A stretch of 64,000 bases of DNA from Nageia nagi (Eukaryota > Pinophyta): contig JBITNC010000001.1 in the NCBI GenBank assembly GCA_050084985.1, positions 178,312,001 through 178,376,000 on the forward strand. The letters run 5' to 3'. Positions 36,747-50,159 of this stretch are shown here, one piece after another (the stretch's first letter is position 1; each line of letters begins with the position of its first letter). A program made the position numbers and the translations under genes. Under the pieces are notes generated by a model, which saw only the letters and a program-made list of their open reading frames with translations, ran no database searches and was not told the DNA's origin.

Positions 36747-38715
36747 GTAATATTGAGAATGTAAGAAGAAAAGAATGTAAGAAGAAAAGAATGTAAGAGA
36801 GTACAAGAGAGTTCTCTTCCGTAGAAAATACAATTGGAGATAAGAATTTGAGAACATAAAATTAAGATGGTTCTATAAGGCTCAACTACTTAACCATTTA
36901 AATAAATGGTTTATAATACAAATTCATTAACCATAAATGGTGTTAATATACAAGTAGTATTCATTCAACAACATGTTGATATGATCAGCCTCCATGAGCT
37001 TGCATACTCGAACTTGCAATCTTTAAAAGAAACTTGCAAGTGACAAGTAGCTTATAATAAGATTAGTTAGATGTACTATAAGTCAAGAAAATTCCAAAAA
37101 AGTATATACTCATCTAAAAAATGATCCACATCATCAATAATATAAAAAGTCTTTTAAAGAGTTAAAGATGAAGTATTCATTCATACCCTACTCCCCTTTA
37201 AGGTCAACTTTACCATCCTAAGCAATTATATAGGTTTATATATTATATAATTATAAGCAATTATATATATTTATATATCATATAACTTTACCATCCTAAG
37301 CAATTATATAGTTTCATATATGCTTTCATATGAAGTTGCCATTATATATAGTAATAATTCTCCCCTTGATCACAACTTCACCTAGCAAATACTCAATCAC
37401 TTGTATAAAAATATGTGTGATCATCATAAAAAAATAGAGCATAAGCACATATGAGTTCTTCACATATGGATAATCAAATAATTCTAGAATGTACATACTT
37501 ATTCTTCGTATATTGATAACTAAAACAATGCTAGCAGAAGTTAAAATATACCACTAGTTCCTCATATAGAGTGAACTAACCATGAGGATATACATAAAGA
37601 TCAACACTATACAACGAATACTCATGTGACCATGTTACCTTAACCATTCCATAAACTATCAAATATCATCTTGACGATACCATCAAGTCACAAGTTACAA
37701 AATAACTTGACTATGATACCAAGTTAAGATTTATGAATCATAATAAAGCCCATCATAATGCCAATTTGATCACAAAAAATCACAAAAAATGTATAAGCCA
37801 TATGTCAAAATGGCATAAGTTATTATATATTTATAGACATATTTATTTGGAAGTTTAAGTTCTCTTTCAATAATATTGTAGCATATATGAAGAACAAGCC
37901 ATAATATGCAAACTTGACTATGCTATTAGTCAAGATCCATAAGCCATTAATCACAAAAAAATACCATCAGAACCATGCTACTAGTCAATATGGATATGAT
38001 AGAAGAAGGTAGCATTCATCCAATAATATGGATTCAATTTTCCATCAAGGGAAAAAGTTTGGAATATGGGAGAAGGGTGAACCTTTTTAACCACTCCAAC
38101 ATTCAATAATTACAAAGAAGGTCTAACCTTTTTAACCACACCAACATGTGGCAATTACAGAGAAGGTAAAATCTTTTTAACTACTCTATTTACAAGAACT
38201 CTTTAGGAAAGAATGTAAAGAAGAATACATTTTTTCATACATGTAAATAGATTGATAATATATTTTCAAACATGTATAAACATGGAGATAACTTGTCAAA
38301 GGAGAAGTAACATAACTTCATAAAAAATCCATCAATTTATAATTACATAAGGTTTGCATATATTGCCAATTTGCATCATTATTTAAGTCTCTATAAAGAA
38401 CGTAGAAGACTTAATCATTAACTACTTAATCCATAAGATTATTATCAATCAATTCAAGAATTATGAAGATGATCACAATAATATGAAGTATTTATAACAA
38501 GGTATTATGAATATCCTGATATACTTCCTTGCATTGAGTAAGAATGACTTTGTAATAAATACATTTATTTATATAGTAGAAAGAAACCAAATATATGTTG
38601 CTTAAAACATTCTTCTACTCATAACTGATAGTAACTAGTAGAGATAGTTCTTAACATAGTATTTTGCAAGTGAATTAAGAATTTTTCAAAAGGAATAGCA
38701 TTCAACTTAAGAGAT

Positions 38716-39115
38716 TGATGTTATTCTTAGGTTGCAGGTTATTTCGCTCTTCCATGAGCAAATCAAAGGCTTGCTCGAACACTACTCTCTTCCTTTTAAA
38801 TATATCATATTTATGATTGAAAGCATATAATTGCTAATATAAATATTAGATTTGATGCTCCAATGAAAAGGGATTGACTATAACTCCAAATGAGAATCCT
38901 TCCCTAGCATCAGTTGGAGCAACATGAACCAGAGCATTCGTCCAAAGATAGCATAAATTATTAAGCTAACCATGGGTTGGAGGCTTAGAAGGAGCATGGA
39001 TTCAGGGATTAGGCGAAACATTGGGTGGAACATTGAATGAATCATAATCCTCTTCATAACTAATATGTGTTAGATACTTTTCTACCTTGGCTACTTCATG
39101 CCTTTACATTCGAAG
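38716..39115 (-). pseudogene. Decayed open stretch inside the non-autonomous element
   Basis: About 130 codons on the element's own strand with only four stops. Readable pieces include VAKVEKYLTHISYEEDYDSF, NVPPNVSPNP, VHVAPTDAREGFSFGVIVNP and DIFKRKRVVFEQAFDLLMEE. The composition is protein-like (charged C-terminal helix, Pro-rich middle), unlike the AT-rich surroundings. I do not recognise a family. It could be a relic gag, an extra ORF or a captured host exon. Confidence 0.4.
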
Positions 39116-42100
39116 GATGATCTCTATTTATAGTCATTTGAATGAAGTAAGTAGGTGAGGAATAATAAACTCAATTAAAGTGGTGATAAGACCACCATAG
39201 ATTTGTTACAAAAATAAAATCTTCACCATAATCTTTATCACACCACATATGCTTAAGCATAATTAATGTGGGTGGTAAGGTCACCATAGATTTATATGAA
39301 AGAGAAATCGATGACATAAATTATATTTAAGTATTATTAATGCAAGTGGTAAGGTCACCACATAAGTCTACATGAATTAATTACAAATATGATAGTGGCA
39401 TAAAAAATATATCATCATTCATTGAACATTTACCATATAAATAGAGTTATGGAGTCTCAATATTCTCCTAAAAAAGTAGAAGATTATTATAAATCATATC
39501 ATTATATATTAGGTATGTTATGTTATCATTAACCAAGTTATAAACTAATAACACCATTAAGCTTTATAAATCATATGCCATAAGATAAAAAAAGATTATC
39601 TTGATTATGCCACTAGTCAAGTCTTATAACATATAATACCAACTTGATTATACATTAGTCAAGGTTTACAAATCATAATTCTATCAATTCACTAAAAAAT
39701 GAAAGAACCATCCATCGATAAACATATCAATAAGGATAAAATAAATATTCATTATCAATAATAATATTGCATGGAAGGTAATATTATTACCTAGATAAAT
39801 AATATCTATCAACAAGCATATGGTCATAGTAACAAAGTAGCATTATTCCATGAATATGGATATGAAGCAAATAATATGGTATTAATCCTTAAATAAAGAT
39901 ATAAACTTCTTAAGATAAAAGTAAATAAGGTGACACTTTTTAAATTTCACTCTTGAAAACATAATCAAGTATAAAATCATTATCACATAGGTAAAGTGTG
40001 ATATTGAGATGCATAAGTTAAAGCTTAAAGTAATCAACATAATTTATTTAAAGGATTAAAGTAAAATAATACTAGATACCCATAAAGTAATTGTTACAAG
40101 AAGAATATCACATAACATCCTTTAAATACTACTTATGCCTTTATTTTATTCATAACCATAACCATAAATGTTTGAAAAAAAAGTTCTTTTTTTTAAAAAA
40201 AATACATGCTTAAAAAAGCAAGGTGTCAACCTTGCACTTCAAAAAGAAGAGGTCCTTATAAAAAATGCTCTAGCTTTTACCATGTGAATGAATAGCCATG
40301 TAGAAAATAAAAGATCCCACATGCAGTCGACATAAGGTAAGGGATATATATTTATATGGTTTTAACTTTTAGCTTAAGATGTAGCTTTATTAAGGAGCTA
40401 CATCTCAAGGCTTAAGAGGAACATAGGTGATGGACCACAACAAGTAGAACCCATAAAAAATGATGGGCCATAATAAGTGGAACCCATAATAAATTGTACT
40501 CAATATTGCCCAAAATAATTATTGCTTTACCTCTCCTTGTTGAACTTAGTAAGTATATCCCCTTTTATTTTTAGGAAACAACTTGTCATTTTTGTTAGTT
40601 AAAAAGAATGTCCATTTTTGTTAGAAAAATGGTAAAATTGCAAAAAAAATATTTGCCCACTTAAATAAGAGTTATACTCCCTTTAATTTGAAAAATAATG
40701 TAAGAAATTTTTTTCATATTTTTAAAATAATAATAATACCCAAAAATATTTATCTATAAATATTTCACTTTACCCCTCATTTTTATTTAAAAAGTTAACT
40801 CCTCAAAAAATTAGAAACACTTCTTTATATTAATAAATTCTATTGCTAAGATGCCAATGATTTTACAAGGAATAAAATAACCAAGAGAATAAAAAATGAG
40901 AAGTGAAATAATATAAGAAATAAGGTACACTCCTCACCAAATTAAAAAACGAAGCTTCCATTGAGAAACAAAAATGCACCTCCCAAATTAAATAGTATCC
41001 CAACATAGAAAAGGAAACCCTACTGATAAAGTAGTAAACAAAGTCAAAAAAAGAAGGGGGTCAAGGGTAGGGAAGAGAGGAAAAAAAAAAACACCATGAT
41101 GATAGAAACGAAATACAACTAGAAATAAATACATCCCAATAATAGGAGGAAAAATAAAGAGGTTAAAAAATATTATTGTTATGTTGCAAGTGGGAAAAAA
41201 TGCCTACAGATATGTTTGGGTGTTGTGTATAGGTGGAAGGGTGGAGCCGATGCATGGGGTGCAAGTGCATAGGATGAAGGGAAGAAGTTGCAATGTGGCT
41301 ATGAAGAAGGGCACCCTATGGTATGGACGACAACCCATGAGGGTGTTGCTCCCCACATTGGGCAATTGGAAGCCCTTAGAAATTCATATCATGCCACCAC
41401 ATTGGGTGGGTGGTAGCCCTTTGGATGTCACTCTTGGGGTGCTATACCTCCCTTAGGGCGGATGTGACCTCCTTGCATGGCTGCTCCCCTAAAACAAATT
41501 GTACTTAAATTATGATATTTTGAATTTTTTTAAACATAACCTCTAATTATTTGGTTTAAAAAAATACAAATATTTATTTCCAACAAAAATACATATATTT
41601 TTTCTTTTGTTAATATTAAAACTATAAAATAATTTTTTTATAAGAAACCATAATAATTTATAGTTATATTCTTGTAAATTTGTAAAAAACAATGCACAAA
41701 TATTTTACAAGGCTTGCTTACTTGAAAAAATATATTATCATATTTTTCATAAGAAAATAACATTAGTAAATAGTCATAAATAACCAATTTTTGTAAAAGT
41801 TCAAATTATAAAAAATAATTTGCAACTTTTTACAAAAAAAATTAACATATTGTTATATATGAAAAATTAGTTATATTGTAAAGTAAATAAGAAAATTTGT
41901 ATCTTGTAAAAATAAGTGCCAAACTTTACAAAATAACCATTATAGCAAATAACGTTGGAAACTAACATATATAATAATACTTAAAATTCCATACTAACTT
42001 CTTTAAAAAAAGGTTAATCTCTTACAAAAAGATAATGTTAATACTAAACAAATGGTTAAGAATCATTAACATCCTTCTTAATTTGTAAGCTATTCTTACA

Positions 42101-42253
42101 ATAGCTTATGTAAGAAATAACAAAAGCTTAAAAGAACTAACTTTTAGTAAAAAAAATTGCAAAAAAATAGCTTACAAAATGTAAGAGAGTGAGGAGAAGA
42201 TTTATACCTCAAGATAGTTTTACCTCATAAGATGAATGGAAGATCTCCAAGGG

Positions 42254-42269
42254 AAGCTTTGATAGCAAA
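42254..42269 (-). other. Primer-binding site of the 6.56 kb element
   Basis: The minus strand reads TTTGCTATCAAAGCTT directly after the 5' LTR; the block A copy has TTTGGTATCAAAGC, close to the initiator-Met primer site TGGTATCAGAGC. Confidence 0.75.
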
Positions 42270-42780
42270 TGAACGAGATGAAGTAATTCTTTATTTCCAC
42301 CCAAGATCACCTTGGATGGAATCTTCCACTAATATTAATAATACAAAGATCATTCGCATAAGAGAATACAAACATGTATAGTGGTTCCTACAACTAAGGG
42401 AGTATATCCACTTGAACCATCTCTAATATTTATTTTCTCAAAAAAACTAATTCTCTTTACAACTAGAAGTGCTCTAAGTTTGCTACAAGATCAAGCTCTC
42501 CGCATACTACAAGCATGAGAGTGCTTTCTACAAGTGTGTTATACAACAAACCCATGACCCTTATTTATAGGTGAGAACCTCACCTTAACTCATCTTTTAA
42601 GTTAAGGTTTACATGGGTTTAGCATTAAAAAGTATCATGCTAGGATGAAGTCAAAGTCTTCCACTACTTTATCACTTTAAAATTTTTAATGATAAAATAG
42701 GGAATTACATAAAAAAAATTATTAATACTTAGATACCACCTAAAGAAAACTTACACAATAATACATTACATATTCTAACA
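42270..42780 (-). repeat. 5' LTR of the 6.56 kb element
   Basis: 511 bp. The minus strand starts TGTTAGAATATG and is closer to the block A LTR (8301-8811) than to its own partner at 36225-36735, as expected if duplication followed insertion. Confidence 0.85.
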
Positions 42781-44479
42781 ATATTTGAATCTCTAATTCA
42801 TGCTTGATTTTAGACTTGAGAAAGGCTTGGTGAGCCAATCCTTAGCCTTGGACTTGTAAGTATATCTTCATGACAATTTCAATTGAGAATATTAACTTTG
42901 GGCATATGTTTGATGGAGTTTTTGGTAGAATTATTTTTATGAAATTAAAACCTATTACAAATAAAGGAGTGCAGATTTCAAATATACAATTTTTTTTATA
43001 ATTAGATAAGATTTTATATTTTTTAATTAATTTTGAATGAAAATGATCCATGTACTTGAAATATGGGGGTATCTTATTTTCTTAATACCTTTTTAGTTTT
43101 TGATAATTATGAAAAAAATATGGAGACAAGTTAAGGACAATTCCCTAAAAGATAAAAAAAAATTGAAAAAAGATAAGTTTAGGTCAAATTATTTATGTTG
43201 AGCATGAGCACTTTTTGAAACAACAAATATGACTAATACAAAATTAATAAAAAAAAATATTCATGATAAAATTATGAAAAAATATTCAATACAAGCTTCA
43301 ATGTATTAGGTATCTATGCCCAAAAGGATTTTGAAATATACTTTGATTTAGGTCAAACTATGGTTGTCAGACATGTGCATTGTATGGTCCTAAAACAACA
43401 TATTTTAAAAAGTGATTTTTATTCATATCCTTATCAAAATTTAATTTGTATCATTTGGGTATTGTAATAAATTACATATTTAAAAACTAAACTCTGAGCA
43501 CTACATTTTCACACGAGTGACCTTCTTCATGATTCCATATCTAAGTGCTTCAAATTTTGAAATCAAGTGTGCCCAAACTTGAAAATCAATGAAAACACAT
43601 CCATTTTTTGTCTATAAAATGGATCCAACTATTTGTATTAATTGGGTACCAATATTTATACACTAAATTATCTAGTATAAATACGAAGGTTATTTGCTTA
43701 TGAGAGATATCTTTTTTATAATTTTTTTATGAAGAAATTTTTTATTACTTTTTTATTAGACCTGATTTTTATTTCAAAAAATGATTAATTTATGTCCCTC
43801 AAGCATAATTTGACCTAAACTTATCATTTTTTTTATTTTTTAACTTGTGAAGAATTGTGTGCAGATTTTGAACATATATTTCTTTTTCATAATTCCAAAA
43901 AATTAAAAAGTTATTAAATAAATATGAAACTACCATATTTCATTAGAAATTTTATTTGAAATACAAAATCTAATCCAATTATTAAAAAATAACATATTTA
44001 AAATCTACACTCTCTCATCTACAATCCTACAAAATTTCATGAAACAAGTATTTGAAAAACATCATCATGTACATTTCCAAAGTTGGTAAATTCCATTGCC
44101 ATTATTATAACCTTGAAGTTGTAGGTCTAAAGCCAAGGGTAAAGTCACCAAACCTAATTCCAAGCCAAAAGGGTGGGTAAAAATTTTAAATTTAAGGTTA
44201 GGATCTTGTAGTGATTGGGATCTCATGGTTGGGCTCTTGGTCCCCTTGTGATCCTTAAGATGATTTTGTGTATTTATACTCTTTGAGACCAAGATCCCTT
44301 GGGGAGATATCTTGGTCTTTTAGGATCACAAACCAAACCAAGATCATGGGGGACCAGGATCCTACCCATAGGATCTTGACCCAAAACTAAAAAAAAACTA
44401 ATTCCCATGACTTCCTCAAAAGTGGGACTCAACTTCTTGCGCTTACCTAGAGATTCTCAATTATATTCTAGATTTAATT

Positions 44480-45240
44480 AGTGAAGAAGATAATTAGAAG
44501 CTAATAAGTTCATTCTCAAAATATGAAATCCAATAAGCTCTCTTTAGAATGTGAAAAGATAAGGCCCCTAGTCTGGATGGTTTCTTAGAAAGGGTTTTTC
44601 AATATTTATGGGAAATAGTTGGTGAGGTTGTACTTAAGGTTATGCAATAATTAAAAAAAAAAAACTTATGAGAGGCTATAATACTACATTTCTAGGTTGG
44701 AATAGATCTCAAAGACTCTCATCCTATTGTAACACCTTGTATAAAATCATAACAAAGGTCATGGAAAATAGTTTAAGAGAATTTCTCCCAAATATCATAT
44801 AAACATAATAAGATAAATTTTTCATGGATAGGGAATTATGGATGCAATTATTACTATACATGACATAATTGAGTTAGTAAAACTCATGAAATAAGAAGGA
44901 ATGATCATCAAATTAGATATGCAAAAGGCATATGATAGAGTATCATGGAAGTTTTTGGCTAAAGTCATGGATAAGTTTTTTTTTCAATTTGACTTGGAAG
45001 TTTTAGATCAAAACATGTCCATCTATTTTTATCTTTTTATCTTATTAATAAAGGGAAGATGTTGAATTCTTCAATAAATCACAAGGGAAATGATAGGGAA
45101 ACCCAATATGTTCATATTTATTTATTATTTTGTATGAGGCCCTTGGGAGAACTCTAAAATCCACCAAACATGCAGGTTATGTAACTATGATATGGATAGT
45201 TTATAAACTAGTCCCTACTCCCATTGCACATGGTGAGTTT
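44480..45240 (+). pseudogene. LINE reverse transcriptase remnant (block B)
   Basis: RT blocks in order: EIQ.ALFRM..DKAPSLDGFLERVFQYLW (44525-44620, the KAPGPDGF motif), CIKS.QRSWKIV (position of YKIISKVLANR) near 44735, KLDMQKAYDRVSWKFL (44908-44960) and EALGRTLKSTKHAGYV (45136-45180) with a PTPIAHGEF end (~45215-45240). Frames change several times and stops are common. Together with 34655-36055 this is one LINE split by the fold-back element. The FADD catalytic motif is absent because copia sequence follows at that point. Confidence 0.75.
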
Positions 45241-45650
45241 TTATGTAACTATGATATGAACAGTTGCAAACTAATTAGCTTTTGTGATTCAGATTGGGGT
45301 AGCAATTTTGATGACTGAAATTCCACATTTGGTAATTATTTTTCTCTTCTATATCGATCACTTGGAGTCTAAGGAAAAAAGGATCAATAGTTCTCTCTTA
45401 TATTGAGCCTAAGTACATTGCAGTTACAATAACTCCTACTTAAGCTTTATATCTCAAGAAAGTATTATAGGATACATGCGAGGAATAAAGTGGTCCCATT
45501 ATCATTCTCTATTTAAATATGAGATATATTGTAACACTCATGATCAACTAGTTGATATGTTTACTGAAGGTGTGGCTAAAGCTCAATGTATGAAGCTAAT
45601 AAACTCACTTGTGAGCCCTCTTATCATCAAGGTGGATAGTTTAATAATAT
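45241..45650 (+). pseudogene. Ty1/copia RNase H remnant fused to LINE RT (block B)
   Basis: Pieces SFCDSDWGSNFDD, IEPKYIAV, ALYLKKVL and QLVDMFTEGVAKAQCMKL follow the copia RNase H and pol end. Stops are frequent, and a 108 bp part kept in block A has been lost between two GAG triplets. The join to LINE sequence is at the second of two TTATGTAACTATGATATG strings (45178-45195 and 45241-45258). Confidence 0.7.
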
Positions 45651-46506
45651 GATTTTTACCATGTGATATTTCCAAACTAAAAAAAAAAAATATTTCCCTC
45701 ATTTTATAATTTTAGAATAAAACAATATGTAATTGTAGGAATATTTCAATTTGTAACAATTTTAGACCATAATATTTCATTTATCAACTTTAAAATTTGT
45801 GTATTATGGTATAATAGATTAAAAAATATTACTATAATAGTCATTAATGAATTGGTATAGTATGCAATAGAGAAAATCATTCCTCAAGGTGATGCATGTG
45901 ATTTTTGTGGGTGCAATCCAGATTTTCTATCAAAAATCCATGAACAATGCTTTTAACATTTTTTTTTAAAAAATATCAATTTTTTTTGGATTATCTAATT
46001 GGAAATTTTATTTCAACACCTTTCCAATGATATATAATATTTCATACTTATTTTGAGAATCGTAAACACACCATCCATTTTTTGCTAGACTATTATTCTA
46101 TCATTTCTAGAATTATAAATGATAGGGTCTAATGTCACTATAATTTACCAAAGTGTTATTGATATATTTAAAATTTTAAATAAAATATTATAAATATATT
46201 TTCAATACCTTTATATTTGTATATAATACTTTATAGTTTTGTTAAGAATCATCATAGCAACATCCAATTCTTTATGAGGTATTTTTACTATGAAATTATC
46301 ATTATCACCATAGATAGTATCTTATGTTATCAAGAATCACTAGATATTTATAGCTTTGTTTAAGTATATCCATAAAATATTAAAAATATATTTTCAATAT
46401 CTTTCTTAAAATATATAAGACCCATAGTTTGTCTTAAGTTCACTATCTTTTTTGCCATAAATTTATCATTATATAAATTGCCAATTTGTTCATTTTGCTT
46501 TGTTTG

Positions 46507-46979
46507 TGTTATAATTGTTTGTGACCTTTACTTAGGGTTGTAGAGGTTATTCTTGTATTTGTATTTTATTTTTTTGAAGTATTTTTCTCCTACATTTTTG
46601 TAACTCTTATTTATGAGGAATACTAGGTCTCCTCCGTATGAGGATAAGGTACACTTGTACACACACTTGTAAGGTGGTAAATCTTGGTGTGGGAGTTACT
46701 AAGTAAATATTTTATACACTTCTATTTAATAAGTGGTCCCCCTCTCTTTTCTTCATCTTAAAAATGTAATCTCATATGATTTAGATAATAGGGTTAGGAG
46801 ATAGATTAAGATTTTGCCATTCTTGTTGATAGATGTGGCTTTTCTTTGCTTTTTCCCCTTATAAAATTCCCTCTCCAATTTATGTGCATTCTTCTTGATG
46901 ATATAATTTATTACCTTGCATTTTTTTACTTTCAAGATTTAGCAATAATTTTATTTTTATCCTCCTAATATTTCTAACA
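46507..46979 (+). repeat. 5' LTR of the 3.65 kb element
   Basis: TGTTATAATT..CTAACA, followed by the primer site. Confidence 0.85.
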
Positions 46980-49670
46980 TGGTACCAAAGCCATGCTTTT
47001 ATTGCTAATCTTATTTTGAGTAAATTTTTTGCAGTTTTTAGGCCTTCTCTTTTGAGGAGCTTTTTTTTGGAGAAATATTTTATTTATCTTAACATTTTTT
47101 TACAAATTTTATTGTTAGGGTTTCTTACAATTTTTTTAAAAATAAAAAAGGGTTCATTTCTTCCCTCCTTATACATAGTTTATCTTTATTGGAATTTTTT
47201 TTTTTAACTTAGTATTTCTTATATAAAAGAATTATTTTACTATTGATTTATTTTTATATTTCATTTGCTGATATTTTCATTTTTTGGAGAGGATAAAATA
47301 AAATAAAAATATTATAATCATTTTTTATTATATAATTATTTTCAAGGTTTTTAGCCCCTACAACATGGTGCCACCTCTAGGCATTCAGCACTTATTTTCT
47401 CTTAAGAGGCTCCCAAACCCCACCACTACTATGTACCCCCTTACATCTCCTCTTGACTTAGTATTTTTGTAGTACCTTGCACCCTTTTGCATCCCTTCTC
47501 TCATCAATTATTAGGCCCTCCCCAACTATACATCTCCTCGGTGCCCTTCCCCCTCATAAAGTGCATCATTCCCATTGACCACACCCTCTTCATAGATAGT
47601 GCCTACATGGTCATTATGTTTCCAAACTTGCCACTCCAATCATGGGAATGATTTTTAAAGCATTATTTCCTCTATAATTTTACCTTCTAAAACCTATAGA
47701 TGCCCCGAGTAAGTTGCAAAATGAACATCATGTTCATTATCATTTTTAGGTATCTCAAAATGTGTTAAAATGCATGCTTCTTATCCTAGTTACAAACATT
47801 CCCTACCTATACTTGTAGACCACATATTGTTGGTAAAGGATACTGAGTTTGATATTACTTTTTCTATTTGGCATTGCCTACCCTATGGTGTCTTCCTGTT
47901 AGCCACTACCTAGCCCACATGATCCCCTAAGTGCATCTTCCCTTGCACATCCATCTATTGGAGGCCATCCTGACACTCTTTTTTCCCAATGATGTTTATT
48001 TCCTACTCTCTACATCGTATTTCTCCAACTATGAAACCCTTCACCCCACTTGTGTGATGTATTTATGCGCTATTGGGGATGTTTTGACCTTCAAAACCCC
48101 TCCCATTCTCTCCCTCTCTTTTGCTTGTGATGCATGGTGGCTATCTTACCTCCCTCGCATTCATCATTGTGCTATTTGGATAGTAGGGTTTCTATTCATT
48201 TTAGGATTTTATGTTATTTTCTTTTCAATTTTAATCTAATGCATAATATTTTTTACTAAATTAGTTAATTTTTCATATATAAAATTAACTTTTTTTTTAA
48301 TTTAATTATTTTATATTCAATGGTTTTTAAAATATTAAAAAATTTAAAATTCAATCTTACTATAGTAAGTTCAAATCTTATTTTTTATCTTAAAATATTA
48401 TTAAATGCCATTTATGTTTTTAAAATTTTTTGTGATCTATGGAATAATTTGTTATGGTATTAATATTTTATTTAGTTAATTTGCCATTTTTTTTTTCTTT
48501 AAGAAGTTTTTAAATATCATCTTAATCTTATGCTTAAATGAATTTTAATGGCATTTTTTTACTATGACAATTATTTGTCACTTATTGAGTTTAAAGTTAA
48601 CTTGCTATTATTATCCTTTAAATTATGGGGTAATTTTTTATGTATGATTTGTTAAGTTTGGTTTGTAATGATCATTAATTTTTAATTCTATTTGAATGAT
48701 AATATATCCTAGGCAACATAATATCATTATTTATGATCAAACTTTGCATGAATTGGTTGCTCATGCAAGCATTTGATCTTATTTCTCCTTAATTATTAAT
48801 GTGATTTCTTAATCTCAAGACAACATTTTTTATGGAATCTTTTATAACAACTTTAAGTATTTTTTATGAATGCCTTAATTTAATTTATGGGTCCTCCTTT
48901 ATGTTTGATGGCATGTTCTTGTTTACCTTAAAGGCAACTTATTATTGTTTTAATGCCATGAATTAATGAATGATTAATAATGAATTTGTTTCCCTCACCC
49001 CTTTAAAAGTTTAATATGTGCTTATTTTGGGAGAAATTTATCTAATGATAATGTTAATGTAGCACTTCTAATGTGCATTTGATATACTATATTTTTTATG
49101 TTTATCCCTTATTTTTTAATTAGCATTTTTAAGACATTTATAATTATGATTATTATAATGATCTAATGGGGCATCTTGAGATATTTGTATTTTTTGAAGG
49201 TTCCATTTTTTCCAATAATGTATAGAGGCTACCAAGAGACTACTTGACCTTTTTTGAACAATGGATTGATGGATTTCTTATTACCACACCTTCATATTTT
49301 GATCATATGTTTCTCTTGGTGGAGTATGGTGTCCTATGAGACTTATTTTAGAAGGTTATTTGGAGTTGTTATTTTAGTGGAGCTCTTTTTTATGCACCTT
49401 CCTTTATATTTTGGAGCTTTTATTTGAGTGATTTTTCAGGTGGCCATTATTGCCTTGGGAGTCTATTCTTGGAGCTTCTTATCTCTTCATCGTGGTCACT
49501 CTTCTTCTTCAATACCTCAAGTGTAACTTCAAGGGATAGTTTTTGGCATCAAAGTATTGTATATTTGTAAACTTATCAAGTAAATATTAAAGGGGGTATT
49601 GGAATTGTAATCTTTTCTTGGCTTTTTGTATCATTTTAATCTACATCCCTAAGTAAATTTTAAATGGGAG

Positions 49671-50154
49671 TGTTTTAATTCTTTGTAACCTTTACTTAGG
49701 TGTGTAGAGGCTATTTATGTATTTATATTTTATTTTTTTACAGGATCTTTCTCTTACATTTTTGTAAGTCCTCTTTATGAGCAATATTAAGTCTCCTACT
49801 TATAATGATAGTGTATACTTGTACACATGCACACTTACAAGGTGGAAAATCTTGGTATGGGAGTTACTAAGTAACTCTTCTCTCCCACTTCTATTTAAGA
49901 AGTGGTTCTCCTCTCTTTTCTTCATCTTGAAAATGTAATCTCATATGATTTAGATAGTAGGGTTAGGATATAGATTAGGCTTTTACCATTCTTGCTAATA
50001 GATGGGGGTTTTTCTTTGCTTTTTCCCCTTACAAAATTTTTATCTCTCCCCAATTTGTGTGCATGCTTCTTGATGGTATAATTTCTTACCTTGAATTTTT
50101 TTACTTTTAAGATTAACCAATAATTTTATTTTGATCCTCCTAATATTTCTAACA
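49671..50154 (+). repeat. 3' LTR of the 3.65 kb element
   Basis: TGTTTTAATT..CTAACA; similar along its length to 46507-46979 but clearly diverged, so the insertion is old. Confidence 0.85.
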
Positions 50155-50159
50155 ATTTG

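Larger units (their letters stand above)
36225..42780 (-). mobile_element. Complete 6.56 kb non-autonomous LTR retrotransposon
   Basis: Two 511 bp LTRs (36225-36735 and 42270-42780) are flanked by a perfect 5 bp target duplication ATATT (36220-36224 and 42781-42785). Orientation is minus: the primer site (42254-42269, TTTGCTATCAAAGC, initiator-Met type) abuts the right LTR and a polypurine tract (AGGGGGAG, minus strand, 36737-36744) abuts the left LTR. The 5.5 kb interior has no recognisable gag, protease, RT or integrase, only one decayed open stretch (38716-39115). The LTRs differ at many positions, so it is an old insertion. Its replication would have needed proteins from another element. 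Confidence 0.85.
36062..44395. mobile_element. Fold-back (long-TIR) DNA element inserted in a LINE, with an LTR element nested in it
   Basis: After removing the LTR element (36225-42780), the remaining ~1.8 kb forms two inverted arms: 36062-36224 plus 42786-43310 against 43690-44395. A perfect 21 bp inverted match pairs 43172-43192 with 43805-43825, and the outer tips share TCAAGATCCTA (36085-36095; inverted at 44369-44379). Both tips are rich in AAGATC words. LINE endonuclease lies just left and LINE RT just right, in the same orientation, so the element split one LINE. No transposase is visible and the exact ends and target duplication could not be fixed. Mutator-like or other long-TIR superfamilies are possible. 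Confidence 0.65.
39774..49085 (+). repeat. Block B: partner of block A (5820-14966)
   Basis: Colinear with block A. The left edge is only the point where A is interrupted by the gypsy LTR; B continues left into the rest of the LTR element. At the right edge B continues through the second LTR element to its 3' LTR, whereas A jumps into the kinase pseudogene. B is thus the more complete version. It lacks about 108 bp present in A at 11244-11351. Confidence 0.9.
46507..50154 (+). mobile_element. Second non-autonomous LTR element (3.65 kb, copia-like ends)
   Basis: 5' LTR 46507-46979 (473 bp), primer site TGGTACCAAAGCCATGC (46980-46996), interior of about 2.7 kb, purine tract AAATGGGAG before the 3' LTR 49671-50154 (484 bp). 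Flanks are GTTTG (46502-46506) and ATTTG (50155-50159), a possible target duplication with one change. No gag-pol is seen. A C/T-rich patch (47370-48240) keeps an open frame of about 100 codons (47931-48239, MHLPLHIHLL..) that is also open in block A. Its product is unknown and it may be chance or captured host sequence. Confidence 0.75.
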
